From Bizionia saleffrena (GTDB lineage: Bacteria > Bacteroidota > Bacteroidia > Flavobacteriales > Flavobacteriaceae), in the NCBI RefSeq assembly GCF_008086175.1, contig NZ_VSKM01000005.1:186001-250000 (forward strand): a stretch of 64,000 nucleotides of DNA. The letters run 5' to 3'. The stretch's first letter is position 1. Every line of letters begins with the position of its first letter. A model generated the notes under the pieces. That model was not told the origin of the DNA. It worked only from the letters and a program-made list of their open reading frames with translations, and ran no database searches. The translations under genes were made by a program, and so were the position numbers. Shown one piece after another: positions 9,402-17,888 of this stretch.

Positions 9402-9716
9402 GTAACACACTTGCAATTTCGATAAGAAGGAATTTTTAAGCCATTTCATGATTTTATAGTCTTTATTTTTTCATATAAATAACTTTAAGACACTTTAAAA
9501 GGTGCTACCGTTGTGTTGTCAGACAACAAATTAGCAGCAAAAGCATATTGGGCTTTTATGGAATTATAGAAGTAAAAGTTAGGAATGAGAAATCACAAAT
9601 TTGGGATTGAAAATAATGGAAAATAATACAGCAGAAAACGGAATTATTCACAGTGGGGAAATTTTTTTATTATCACCAAAAGAATAATTTAAATACTAAT
9701 TTAAATTAAAACACCA
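9402..9716. other. Gene-free stretch between cytochrome c and nosZ
   Basis: No intact gene. It holds a perfect 7+1+7 inverted repeat (TGTTGTC-A-GACAACA, 9514-9528). A run of about 22 coding-like codons (from 9501, reading GATVVLSDNKLAAKAY and onward) overlaps this repeat and stops at TAG, with further in-frame stops after it; this could be the remnant of a lost gene. A 24-codon reading frame at 9616-9687 has no supporting feature. No terminator is visible, so nosZ may be partly read from the cytochrome promoter. Confidence 0.4.
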
Positions 9717-11684
9717 ATGAAAAAACTAATAACATCAACATTCGCAGTTGTAGCAGTTCTTTTTGCATTTACAAGCTGCAATAACTCAGATAACTCTAGT
9801 AAGAGTGGAGCATTATCTAGCAATAATGCAGAAAAAGTATATGTAGCCCCTGGCGAACACGATTCGCACTACGCCTTTCTTTCTGGAGGATATAGTGGTA
9901 ACTTAACGGTTTATGGATTGCCTTCTGGAAGAATGTTTAAAGAAATCCCCGTGTTTTCTCAGTTTCCAACTTCTGGATATGGGTATTCTGAAGAAACGAA
10001 ACCTATGTTAAATACCTCTCATGGATTTATTCCTTGGGGCGATGCGCACCATCCAGATATTTCGCAAACAAACGGAGAAGTAGATGGTCGTTTTGTTTTT
10101 ATTAATGAAAATAATACACCCAGAATCGCAAAAATTGACCTGAAAACATTTGAAACTACAGAAATTATTGAAGTTCCAAATAGTGCAGGAAACCACAGTT
10201 CATCTTACGTTACAGAAAACACAGAGTATGTTGTTGCGGGTACACGTTTTTCTGTGCCAATTCCACAACGTGATATGCCAATTAAAGAGTACAAAGGTAA
10301 TTTTCAAGGTGCCTTATCTTTTATAAGCGTGGCACCAGAAACAGGAAATATGGATATCAAATTCCAAGTGCTAATGCCCGGTTTCAACTACGATTTATCG
10401 CACCCTGGACGTGGAAAATCCCATGGATGGTTCTTTTTTACTACCTATAATACAGAAGAAGCAAATACTTTATTAGAGGTCAACGCATCTCAAAACGATA
10501 AGGATTTTATTGCAGCTATAAACTGGAAAAAAATTGAAGAATACGTAAATAATGGTGGGGGGACAATGATGCCTGCTAATTATGCACATAATGTATATGA
10601 CGAAGTAACACACACGGCAACGTCTACTATGAAAAAAGAAGTGCGTGTGGTTAATCCATCAGAAGTTCCTGGCGCTGTATACTTTATCCCAACTCCAAAA
10701 TCACCGCATGGTTGCGATGTAGATCCTACTGGAGAATATATTGTAGGTAATGGGAAACTTTCAGCCAACTTAACTGTACATTCATTTACAAAAATGTTAG
10801 ATGCTATTAAAAACGAAAAATTTGCTGGTGAAGCGTATGGAATTCCTATTTTAAATTTTGAAGATGTTTTAGCAGGAGTTGTAGAGCAACCAGGATTAGG
10901 ACCATTACACACAGAGTTTGATGGTAAAGGAAATGCTTATACTACATTCTTTATTTCTTCGGAAGTTGTAAAATGGAAATTAGGTACGTGGGAAGTTATA
11001 GATAGAAAGCCTACTTACTATTCCCCTGGTCATCTAGCTATTCCTGGAGGAAACTCTGGAAAACCTTTTGGAAAATACATGTTTGTAATGAATAAAATAA
11101 CAAAAGATCGTTATTTACCTGTTGGTCCAGAATTAGAACATTCTGCCCAGTTATATGATATTTCTGGTGATAAAATGGAATTACTTTTAGATTTCCCTAC
11201 ACATGGAGAACCACATTATGCAGCAGCTATTCCTGCAAGTATAATTAAGGATCAATCTCAAAAAATTTACAAATTAGCAGATAATAAACATCCGTATGCT
11301 GCAAAATCTGATGCAGATACTAAAGTGATTCGTAATGGTAATGAAGTTCATATTCAAATGACAACGATAAGAAGTCACTTTTCACCAGATAACATTGAAG
11401 GTATTAAAGTAGGTGATAAAGTATTCTTCCATATTACAAACTTAGAGCAAGATTTTGATGTACCACATGGTTTTGCAATGATAGGGCAAAACAACTCGGG
11501 CTTATTAGTTATGCCAGGACAAACCAAAACGTCTGTTTGGGAACCAAAAGAAGTTGGTGTGTGGCCATTTTATTGTACCGATTTCTGTTCTGCTTTACAC
11601 CAAGAGATGCAAGGTTATGTTAGAGTCTCTGCAGAAGATAGCGATACGCCAATAAAATGGTCGTTAGGAGAAGATATTGAGTAA
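9717..11684 (+). CDS. nosZ: Nitrous-oxide reductase, clade II (Sec-dependent)
   Basis: Terminal enzyme of denitrification; reduces N2O to N2 in the periplasm using the CuZ cluster and the binuclear CuA site. The 655-residue protein starts with a Sec-type lipoprotein-like signal (FAFTSCNN) rather than a twin-arginine signal, which marks the clade II ('atypical') form. The beta-propeller half carries several His-containing segments expected for CuZ (for example DAHHPD, CDVDPTG after PHG, and GEPHYA). The C-terminal cupredoxin domain has the CuA ligands Cys620, Cys624, His628 and Met631 in FYCTDFCSALHQEM. It is followed by a strong terminator and then by the maturation genes. Identification is secure. 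Confidence 0.97.
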   Translation: MKKLITSTFAVVAVLFAFTSCNNSDNSSKSGALSSNNAEKVYVAPGEHDSHYAFLSGGYSGNLTVYGLPSGRMFKEIPVFSQFPTSGYGYSEETKPMLNTSHGFIPWGDAHHPDISQTNGEVDGRFVFINENNTPRIAKIDLKTFETTEIIEVPNSAGNHSSSYVTENTEYVVAGTRFSVPIPQRDMPIKEYKGNFQGALSFISVAPETGNMDIKFQVLMPGFNYDLSHPGRGKSHGWFFFTTYNTEEANTLLEVNASQNDKDFIAAINWKKIEEYVNNGGGTMMPANYAHNVYDEVTHTATSTMKKEVRVVNPSEVPGAVYFIPTPKSPHGCDVDPTGEYIVGNGKLSANLTVHSFTKMLDAIKNEKFAGEAYGIPILNFEDVLAGVVEQPGLGPLHTEFDGKGNAYTTFFISSEVVKWKLGTWEVIDRKPTYYSPGHLAIPGGNSGKPFGKYMFVMNKITKDRYLPVGPELEHSAQLYDISGDKMELLLDFPTHGEPHYAAAIPASIIKDQSQKIYKLADNKHPYAAKSDADTKVIRNGNEVHIQMTTIRSHFSPDNIEGIKVGDKVFFHITNLEQDFDVPHGFAMIGQNNSGLLVMPGQTKTSVWEPKEVGVWPFYCTDFCSALHQEMQGYVRVSAEDSDTPIKWSLGEDIE

Positions 11685-11727
11685 AAATATTAGGGAGATT
11701 TTGTTTTAGTGTTTATTTCCCTATTAA

Positions 11728-11766
11728 AAAGGCGAGAGTAGAATTTTTGCTCTCGCCTTTCTTTTT
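11728..11766 (+). terminator. Rho-independent terminator after nosZ
   Basis: An 11-bp perfect stem (AAAGGCGAGAG, 11728-11738, with CTCTCGCCTTT, 11750-11760) is followed by CTTTTT. It separates nosZ from the maturation genes and may raise the nosZ:accessory ratio. Confidence 0.9.
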
Positions 11767-11828
11767 AAAATACTACAATCTGTTAAATCAAAAACTTTAT
11801 TTGTACAATAATATTCAATAATTAAACC

Positions 11829-12446
11829 ATGAAAAAGGCTAGCGTTATAATGATAATAGGCTCTTTACTATTATTAGGACTTTTTAAATTTCCGTTATGG
11901 GATATCGAACTTGGAGCACCACAATATCCAGATCCCTTAGGGATGAGTATTTATATTCAAGGTATTGAAGGAGCTGAAGAATTCGATTTGCAAAACATAG
12001 ATGGTTTAAACCATTATATTGGTATGAAAACAATTCCTAAAGCAGAAGAAATGTGGGAGTTTACAGTTTTTCCTAAAGTTATTATCGGTATGGTGCTTTT
12101 GGGTGTAATAATTGGGGTATTAGGTTATTTCAATAAAGTAAATTACAAATACTTTATGGGGTGGTTTGTATTAATGTCTATATTAGGAATTATGGGTATG
12201 TACGATTTTAATAATTGGTTAATAGACTATGGTACCAATTTAGACCCAAATGCAATTATAAAAGTTACGAATCCAGATGGTACACCAATGTCGTATAAAC
12301 CACCATTATTTGGATATCAAAAACTGTTAAATTTTGATGTTACTTCTCTACCAGATTTAGGCGGTTATCTCCTGTTTTTAGGTATGTCTTTGACGCTGGT
12401 TGCTTTTTGGTTAGGCAGAAGGGCTAGTCTTAAAAAAACAACGTAG
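11829..12446 (+). CDS. Four-TM membrane protein of the nos cluster (NosB-like candidate)
   Basis: 205 residues with a membrane segment at the N-terminus (about 5-22), a periplasmic loop of about 60 residues, two closely spaced membrane segments (about 83-101 and 108-126), a second loop containing YGTNLDPNA, and a last segment (about 178-197). It lies between nosZ and nosL. Clade II nos clusters commonly carry a membrane protein of unknown function in this slot (called NosB in some proteobacteria); I assign this by position and topology only, not by recognised sequence motifs. It could take part in electron transfer to, or maturation of, NosZ. It appears to be the first gene of an operon with nosL-nosD-nosF-nosY. 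Confidence 0.7.
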   Translation: MKKASVIMIIGSLLLLGLFKFPLWDIELGAPQYPDPLGMSIYIQGIEGAEEFDLQNIDGLNHYIGMKTIPKAEEMWEFTVFPKVIIGMVLLGVIIGVLGYFNKVNYKYFMGWFVLMSILGIMGMYDFNNWLIDYGTNLDPNAIIKVTNPDGTPMSYKPPLFGYQKLLNFDVTSLPDLGGYLLFLGMSLTLVAFWLGRRASLKKTT

Positions 12447-12476
12447 TAATACTTTAGCACATAAAAAACTAAAATT

Positions 12477-12914
12477 ATGCAAATACTAAAATACGCTTTA
12501 ACTCTGGGATTGCTACTATTATTTTTTGGTTGTAATGTATCACCGAAACCCATAGATTACGGTAGCGATGGTTGCTATTTTTGTAAGATGACCATTGTCG
12601 ATAAAGTTCACGCCGCCGAAATTGTAACCAAAAAAGGCAAAGTTTATAAATTTGATGCCACCGAATGTATGGTTAATTTTATGGATGAATTCGATACTTC
12701 AGAAATAGAACTATACTTATCTAACAACTACACAGAGCCAGGAATTTTAATCGATGCTACACAAGCTACTTTTTTAATAAGTAAGAATGTACCAAGTCCG
12801 ATGGGGGCTTTTTTATCGGCTTTTAAAAACAAGGCTGATGCAGAAAATGTAAAAATAGAAAAAGGTGGTGAACTATATACCTGGAAAGAAATACTAGGGA
12901 AATTTAAAGACTAG
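12477..12914 (+). CDS. nosL: NosL copper-binding lipoprotein
   Basis: Periplasmic copper chaperone for the CuZ site of NosZ. The 145-residue protein has a lipoprotein signal with Cys19 (LLFFGCN). The copper-binding motif is Cys33-Tyr-Phe-Cys36-Lys-Met38, followed by a second conserved block, TECMVNF, and a PSPMGAFL segment near the C-terminus, all typical of NosL. Size is normal (about 140-190). It starts 30 bases after the 4-TM gene and ends 4 bases before nosD, so co-transcription is very likely. Confidence 0.95.
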   Translation: MQILKYALTLGLLLLFFGCNVSPKPIDYGSDGCYFCKMTIVDKVHAAEIVTKKGKVYKFDATECMVNFMDEFDTSEIELYLSNNYTEPGILIDATQATFLISKNVPSPMGAFLSAFKNKADAENVKIEKGGELYTWKEILGKFKD

Positions 12915-12918
12915 TAAT

Positions 12919-14154
12919 ATGAAAAATATAATTAGTTTTTTGGTCGTCGTTTTTATATCCAATGCCGCTATTTCTCAGGCTCTTGAGGTTTGTAGTGATT
13001 GTGAAATTTCAACTTTAAAAGAGGCGATTAGGCAAGCGAAAGATTTTGATACTATAATCGTAAAGAAAGGCACTTATAAAGAATACGACGTTATTATCAA
13101 TAAACCGTTAACCATTATTGGGGAAGACTACCCGGTAATTGACGGTGAATTTAAAGGCGAAATAATAACGGTTATTTCAGATAATGTAACGCTTGATGGC
13201 TTATTTATTAAAAATGTTGGCACAAGTTATACAGAAGATTATGCGGCCGTTCGCGTTAGAGAAAGTAAAAACTTTGTAATTCAAAATTTAGTTTTAGAAA
13301 AGTTATTCTTCGGCATTTATATAGAAAAATCAAGAGACGGGAAAGTGTTTCATAATAAAATAATAGGCGATGCTGTTGAGGAGTATAACTCTGGAAATGG
13401 TATTCAATTATGGTATAGTAAAAATATTCAAATTGAACATAATTTTATACAACACGTTCGCGATGGGATTTATTTAGAATTCTCTGATGGTTGCACGATT
13501 AAAAATAATGTAAGCGCTTTAAATGTGCGCTATGGCTTACACTTTATGTTCTCTAACGACGATATCTACGAGGATAATACTTTTGAAAATAATGGTGCTG
13601 GAGTAGCGGTAATGTTTTCAAAGCGTATTAAAATGTATAATAACATTTTTAAAGAAAATTGGGGGACAGCATCATATGGCTTATTGCTTAAAGAAATAAA
13701 TGATGCCGAAATTGTAGGTAACACGTTTGCCGATAATACTATAGGTATTAATGTAGAGGGTACAAACCGTATTAATTACAAACACAATACGTTTAAAAAT
13801 AATGGGTGGGCAATTAAAGTAAAAGGAGCGTGCTACAAAAACATATTTACAGAAAATAATTTCTTGTACAATTCCTTCGATATAGCTTACAATAGCAAAG
13901 TTAATGACAATGAATTTAATAGAAATTATTGGAGTAATTACACCGGTTACGACCTCGATAAAGACGGTGTTGGCGATGTGCCTTATAGACCCGTAAAACT
14001 GTTTTCTTACATTGTAAACCGCACACCCGAAACCATTATTTTATTGCGAAGTATGTTTATAGATATTATTGATTTTTCCGAAAAAGTGTCGCCAATTTTC
14101 ACCCCTGATAATTTATTAGATGACCATCCACAAATAAAAAAAATACTATGGTAA
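12919..14154 (+). CDS. nosD: NosD periplasmic copper-maturation protein
   Basis: Works with the NosFY ABC transporter to supply the CuZ centre of NosZ. The 411-residue protein has a cleavable signal (ending ISQA) and then a right-handed beta-helix built of many short repeats rich in NN and IxxN turns (about residues 60-330, for example KNNVSAL, YNNIFKEN). The region after the helix contains the conserved NRNYWSNYTGYDLDKDG block. The stop overlaps the nosF start by 7 bases, so the genes are translationally coupled. Confidence 0.95.
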   Translation: MKNIISFLVVVFISNAAISQALEVCSDCEISTLKEAIRQAKDFDTIIVKKGTYKEYDVIINKPLTIIGEDYPVIDGEFKGEIITVISDNVTLDGLFIKNVGTSYTEDYAAVRVRESKNFVIQNLVLEKLFFGIYIEKSRDGKVFHNKIIGDAVEEYNSGNGIQLWYSKNIQIEHNFIQHVRDGIYLEFSDGCTIKNNVSALNVRYGLHFMFSNDDIYEDNTFENNGAGVAVMFSKRIKMYNNIFKENWGTASYGLLLKEINDAEIVGNTFADNTIGINVEGTNRINYKHNTFKNNGWAIKVKGACYKNIFTENNFLYNSFDIAYNSKVNDNEFNRNYWSNYTGYDLDKDGVGDVPYRPVKLFSYIVNRTPETIILLRSMFIDIIDFSEKVSPIFTPDNLLDDHPQIKKILW

Positions 14155-14855
14155 TTATTGAAGACTTACATAAAAGGTTTGGTAAAAACCAAGTGTTAAG
14201 TGGTTTAGATCTAACCATTAGCGAAGGTGGTGTTTTTGCCGTTCTCGGCCCCAATGGTTCCGGGAAAACAACCTTAATAAAATCGGTTTTAGGAATGGTA
14301 ATACCAGATAAAGGAACTATTACTGTACTTGGCGAAAACATCAAAAAGAAGTCAGATTACAGGCATAAAATTGACTACTTACCTCAAATTGCAAACTTTC
14401 CAAGCAATTTAAAAGTGAAGGAATTAATTAAAATGATTAAAGATTTACGTGCGTTTACAAATGCAGAAGACCAATTAATAGAGCTATTTAGACTTGAGCC
14501 TTTTTTAGACAAAAAACTAGGCAATCTTTCTGGTGGAACCAAGCAAAAAGTAAATCTTGTATTAACGTTTATGTTTGATAGTCCTTTAATTATCCTAGAT
14601 GAACCAACATCGGGTTTAGACCCTATCTCGCTAATACGATTAAAAGATTTAATTCAGAAAGAAAAAGCTAAAGGAAAAACCATTTTAATAACCTCGCACA
14701 TTATGAGTTTTGTAGAAGAAGTGTCAGACGAAATCGTGTTTTTATTAGAGGGAAAAATATACTTTAAAGGCACAATTTCCGAATTAAAAAACAAGACCAA
14801 TCAACCAGATTTTGAACATGCAATAGCATCAATACTTATAGACAATCATGCTTAA
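14148..14855 (+). CDS. nosF: NosF ABC transporter ATPase
   Basis: ATP-hydrolysing subunit of the NosFY transporter needed for CuZ assembly. The 235-residue protein has all ABC motifs: Walker A GPNGSGKTTL (about 36-45), a Q-loop in DYLPQ, signature LSGGTKQK, Walker B LIILDEPTSGLD, and the H-loop His in ITSH. It overlaps nosD by 7 bases and nosY by 8 bases. Confidence 0.95.
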   Translation: MVIIEDLHKRFGKNQVLSGLDLTISEGGVFAVLGPNGSGKTTLIKSVLGMVIPDKGTITVLGENIKKKSDYRHKIDYLPQIANFPSNLKVKELIKMIKDLRAFTNAEDQLIELFRLEPFLDKKLGNLSGGTKQKVNLVLTFMFDSPLIILDEPTSGLDPISLIRLKDLIQKEKAKGKTILITSHIMSFVEEVSDEIVFLLEGKIYFKGTISELKNKTNQPDFEHAIASILIDNHA

Positions 14856-15630
14856 AATATTAAAATACAGTTTTTACGACCTTATGCGTAGCCGATGGAG
14901 TTATGTTTATTTTGCATTCTATTTATTACTAGGCGTTGTGCTCTTGTTTTTAAACAACGATTTATCTAAAGCGGTTATCACTTTAATGAATGTTATTATT
15001 GTATTGGTGCCTTTAATAGGTACTATTTTTGGCGTTATGTATTACTATAATTCAAAAGAATTTACAGAATTGCTTTTAGCGCAACCCTTAAAACGTTCGT
15101 CCATATTTTTAGGACAGTATCTTGGTGTTGCTTTATCACTTTCTATGAGTTTAATTCTAGGTTTAGGACTTCCGTTTGTGTTTTATGGTTTGTTTGAAAG
15201 TAGTGCTATATGGGATTTTTCATTATTACTAATTACAGGCACATTTTTAACCTTAATATTTACTGCTTTAGCATTTAACATTGCGTTATCTAACGAAAAC
15301 AAGATTAAGGGTTTTGGTTATGCCATTTTACTTTGGCTGTTTCTAGCCATAATTTATGATGGCTTATTTTTAATGACGTTAGTTATGTTCGATGATTATC
15401 CTTTAGATAAACTGTCACTAATTGGGACAATGTTAAACCCAATAGATTTATCTAGAACACTTATTCTTTTAAAATTAGATATTTCGGCACTTCTAGGGTA
15501 TACTGGAGCCGTCTTTAAGCAATTTTTTGGTACAAACTTTGGACTTATCGTGTCTTTTATAATGTTAACTATTTGGATAATATTACCCGTCTTAAGAATT
15601 CTATTTAAAGCGAAGAAGAAAGATTTTTAA
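14848..15630 (+). CDS. nosY: NosY ABC transporter permease
   Basis: Membrane subunit of the NosFY transporter. 260 residues with six predicted membrane segments (first at about 18-38, last at about 233-252) and the ABC-2 type layout. The first cytoplasmic part reads KILKYSFYDLMRSRW, typical of NosY. Last gene of the nos maturation operon; no strong terminator is visible in the 190 bases after it. The assignment rests on both topology and position. Confidence 0.92.
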   Translation: MLKILKYSFYDLMRSRWSYVYFAFYLLLGVVLLFLNNDLSKAVITLMNVIIVLVPLIGTIFGVMYYYNSKEFTELLLAQPLKRSSIFLGQYLGVALSLSMSLILGLGLPFVFYGLFESSAIWDFSLLLITGTFLTLIFTALAFNIALSNENKIKGFGYAILLWLFLAIIYDGLFLMTLVMFDDYPLDKLSLIGTMLNPIDLSRTLILLKLDISALLGYTGAVFKQFFGTNFGLIVSFIMLTIWIILPVLRILFKAKKKDF

Positions 15631-15819
15631 GCAAATAGTTAAGGTTGCATCGTAGCTAAAGCGTATTACAATTAATGACATGCCGGTGGCTACCGATGTT
15701 GGCTGGAAGGTGCAACTTTAAAGCAGGTGTAATAATTATAGTAGAGAAAGCATTCCCTTCAGGGTATAAATTAAGAACGTTAATTAACTATTATTCTAAG
15801 GTGTAATAGCGCTAAAAGA

Positions 15820-16170
15820 TTAAGAATATTCATTTTTAAACCATACTTTTTGCCATTCCCTTTTCAAAATTAAAAAAGCCACCTCCTCAGAAAGTTGTAC
15901 GGTGTCATCACCGTTCAATGCTTTAATTTTTGATTCTGAAACATCTATTATATACAGCAAATTAAGGTAGTCTGAAAAACGCTCCTGAATTAATGTATAG
16001 ACCGTTTCGTGAACAAGCAGTTTTAATTCTGAAGGCGTAACGGTCTCTTCAAAACTCAAATCGATATTGGCTAACAAAAAGTCCTTGTTAATTTGAAGGA
16101 TTAGTTTGTTGTACAACGCTAACGATTGCGCCTCTTCAATTAAGCCATTAAATGTTGTGGGAAGTCTCAT
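15820..16170 (-). CDS. Conserved small protein downstream of the prenyl synthase
   Basis: 116 residues, mostly helical by composition, with no signal peptide or membrane segment. Ends with a charged/aromatic tail (REWQKVWFKNEYS). It follows the polyprenyl synthase gene by 3 bases on the same strand, so it is almost certainly translated from the same message. I recall similar short proteins beside prenyl synthases in other Flavobacteriaceae but know no function. The region 15631-15819 to its left contains only short, frame-broken coding-like fragments. Confidence 0.8.
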   Translation of the reverse strand: MRLPTTFNGLIEEAQSLALYNKLILQINKDFLLANIDLSFEETVTPSELKLLVHETVYTLIQERFSDYLNLLYIIDVSESKIKALNGDDTVQLSEEVAFLILKREWQKVWFKNEYS

Positions 16171-16173
16171 AGT

Positions 16174-17148
16174 TTAGACTTTTCTATTCATTAAATCGGT
16201 TCCGAAGGCTTTTAAGTTTTCCTTCTTATCCTCAGAAATGGTTAAAGAATCAAGAACTTTAAAGGCTTTTATAGTATAATTTTCAATTTCTTTTTGTGTC
16301 ACCTCTGCCGAGCCTGTAGAGACAAAAAATTCTTTTATCAGTTCAATTTTATCCGAACTATCGTCTAAATGTACCGAGAATAATTGCTTTAATTGATGCT
16401 GATCGGAGGCATTAGAAAACTCTAATGCTTTTAAGTATAAAAACGTTTTCTTATTTTCAATAATATCGCCACCAACTTGTTTCCCAAAGGTTTCAGGGTT
16501 TCCGAAAGCATCCAAATAATCGTCTTGTAACTGAAATGCTATTCCTAATAAGCGACCAAAATCGTAAATCTTATCTTGGTCTTCTTCCGAAGCATTAGCA
16601 ACAATAGCGCCCATTTTCATTGCCGCACCCACTAACACAGCGGTTTTGTATTCAATCATTTTTAAATACTCTGGAATGGTTACATCATCGCGCGATTCAA
16701 AATCGACATCGTATTGTTGCCCTTCGCAGACTTGTAAAGCTGTTTTGCTAAACAATTTGGCAAGCGCTCTAAAAATATGAGCATCATAATTTTCGAAGAG
16801 TTGATAGGCCATAATTAGCATCGCGTCTCCCGATAAAACTCCCGTATTTAAATCCCATTTTTCATGCACGGTTTGCTTACCACGACGCAAAGGAGCAGCG
16901 TCCATAATATCGTCATGGACTAAAGAGAAATTATGAAACACCTCAATGCTTAATGCGGCATCTAGTGCTTTTTTAGAGTCGCAATTAAAAATTTCGGCCG
17001 TCATTAAAGTTAAAACCGGACGTAAACGTTTACCGCCAAGCTCTAATATATAATGTATAGGTTGGTATAAGTTTTTAGGTTCTTTTTCAAAAGTAAACGT
17101 TTTTAAATGCTCTAAAAACGCAGCTTGATAGTGTTGTGTTGTTTGCAT
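16174..17148 (-). CDS. Polyprenyl (isoprenyl) diphosphate synthase
   Basis: Condenses isopentenyl diphosphate units onto an allylic primer; chain length cannot be read with certainty. The 324-residue protein has the first Asp-rich motif DDIMD in VHDDIMDAAPLRRG, followed by the conserved RRG, and the second motif DDYLD in QLQDDYLDAFG. The GKRLRPVL substrate-binding block lies near residue 35. Size and motifs fit the geranylgeranyl/farnesyl type rather than a long-chain quinone synthase, but this is not decisive. The upstream region is shared with a divergent TetR gene, including its operator. Confidence 0.93.
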   Translation of the reverse strand: MQTTQHYQAAFLEHLKTFTFEKEPKNLYQPIHYILELGGKRLRPVLTLMTAEIFNCDSKKALDAALSIEVFHNFSLVHDDIMDAAPLRRGKQTVHEKWDLNTGVLSGDAMLIMAYQLFENYDAHIFRALAKLFSKTALQVCEGQQYDVDFESRDDVTIPEYLKMIEYKTAVLVGAAMKMGAIVANASEEDQDKIYDFGRLLGIAFQLQDDYLDAFGNPETFGKQVGGDIIENKKTFLYLKALEFSNASDQHQLKQLFSVHLDDSSDKIELIKEFFVSTGSAEVTQKEIENYTIKAFKVLDSLTISEDKKENLKAFGTDLMNRKV

Positions 17149-17218
17149 ACGGCAAAAATAATGTAAAAACTTATATTACACCTACTTTTTCTATAATGTT
17201 AAAAAATGATTAAGACTT

Positions 17219-17248
17219 AGGAAACTTTTTAGGTTTTAAAAGTTTCCT
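17219..17248. promoter_or_regulatory. TetR operator: perfect 11-bp inverted repeat
   Basis: AGGAAACTTTT (17219-17229) and AAAAGTTTCCT (17238-17248) are perfect inverted copies around 8 bases. The right arm ends 4 bases before the -10 box at 17253-17260. A bound dimer would block the promoter of the TetR-efflux operon, the usual autorepression layout. Confidence 0.8.
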
Positions 17249-17252
17249 GTTG

Positions 17253-17260
17253 TAATTTTG
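17253..17260 (+). promoter_or_regulatory. -10 box of the TetR-RND efflux operon
   Basis: TAATTTTG matches TAnnTTTG exactly. It overlaps a TTG that could otherwise be taken as a start codon at 17258, which supports the ATG at 17270 as the real start. Confidence 0.65.
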
Positions 17261-17269
17261 CATTCAATT

Positions 17270-17887
17270 ATGAGAACAAATATTATTATAAAATCTACCG
17301 AGTTATTTCTTTCATTAGGGTTTAAAAGTGTAACTATGGATAAAATTGCTAACGAGTTAGGGATTTCGAAAAAGACGATATATCAGCATTTTGACAATAA
17401 AACAAAACTGGTAGAAGCCGTGACGTGGTCTATTTTCGAGAATATAACTATAGGAATTGAAGCTATTATTAAAGAAGAGAAAAATCCTATTGAAGAAATT
17501 TATCAAATTAAGTGTTTTGTTTTAGAACATTTAAAGGACGAAAAATCATCACCTCAATATCAGCTTCAAAAATATTATCCTAAAATATTTAAAGCCATTA
17601 AAACAGAGCAATCTTGTGTTATGGGAGATTGTGTAAAAAGTAATTTAAAAAGGGGAATGGCCTTAAACTTATATCGGGAGACTATCGACATCGATTTTAT
17701 TTCTAAAATTTATTTCAATACTATCTTTGCTATAAAAGACAAAGATATTTTTCCTTTGAAAAAATTCTCGATGAATATGCTTATGGAACATTTTATAGAA
17801 TATCATTTACGTGGTATTTGTACGCCATTAGGTGTAGAAACCCTGGAGAAGCAGACCAAAATAACTAAAAACCCAATTTTAAACTAA
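17270..17887 (+). CDS. TetR-family repressor of the efflux operon
   Basis: 205 residues from ATG 17270. The N-terminal helix-turn-helix has the family pattern: an ATELF-like first helix (IKSTELFLSLGFKSVTMDKIA) and then the recognition part LGISKKTIYQHFDNKTKLV. The C-terminal ligand-binding part is all-helical and family-typical but not diagnostic of a ligand. It starts just after a perfect inverted repeat (17219-17248) that I take as its own operator and ends one base before the TolC gene, so regulator and pump form one operon. The likely outcome is repression relieved by the pump's substrate. Confidence 0.93.
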   Translation: MRTNIIIKSTELFLSLGFKSVTMDKIANELGISKKTIYQHFDNKTKLVEAVTWSIFENITIGIEAIIKEEKNPIEEIYQIKCFVLEHLKDEKSSPQYQLQKYYPKIFKAIKTEQSCVMGDCVKSNLKRGMALNLYRETIDIDFISKIYFNTIFAIKDKDIFPLKKFSMNMLMEHFIEYHLRGICTPLGVETLEKQTKITKNPILN

Positions 17888-17888
17888 A

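Noticed and set aside
9616-9687. 24-codon frame before nosZ
   Set aside because: Too short, no membrane or secretion pattern, and within a stretch with decayed-gene character.
15680-15790. Short coding-like pieces after nosY (MPVATDVGWK, FKAGVIIIVEKAF)
   Set aside because: Pieces are under 25 codons, in different frames and without any recognisable family. They may be a remnant but cannot be supported.
17258-17269. TTG start for the TetR gene
   Set aside because: It falls within the last bases of a perfect TAATTTTG -10 box, so it could not be transcribed.
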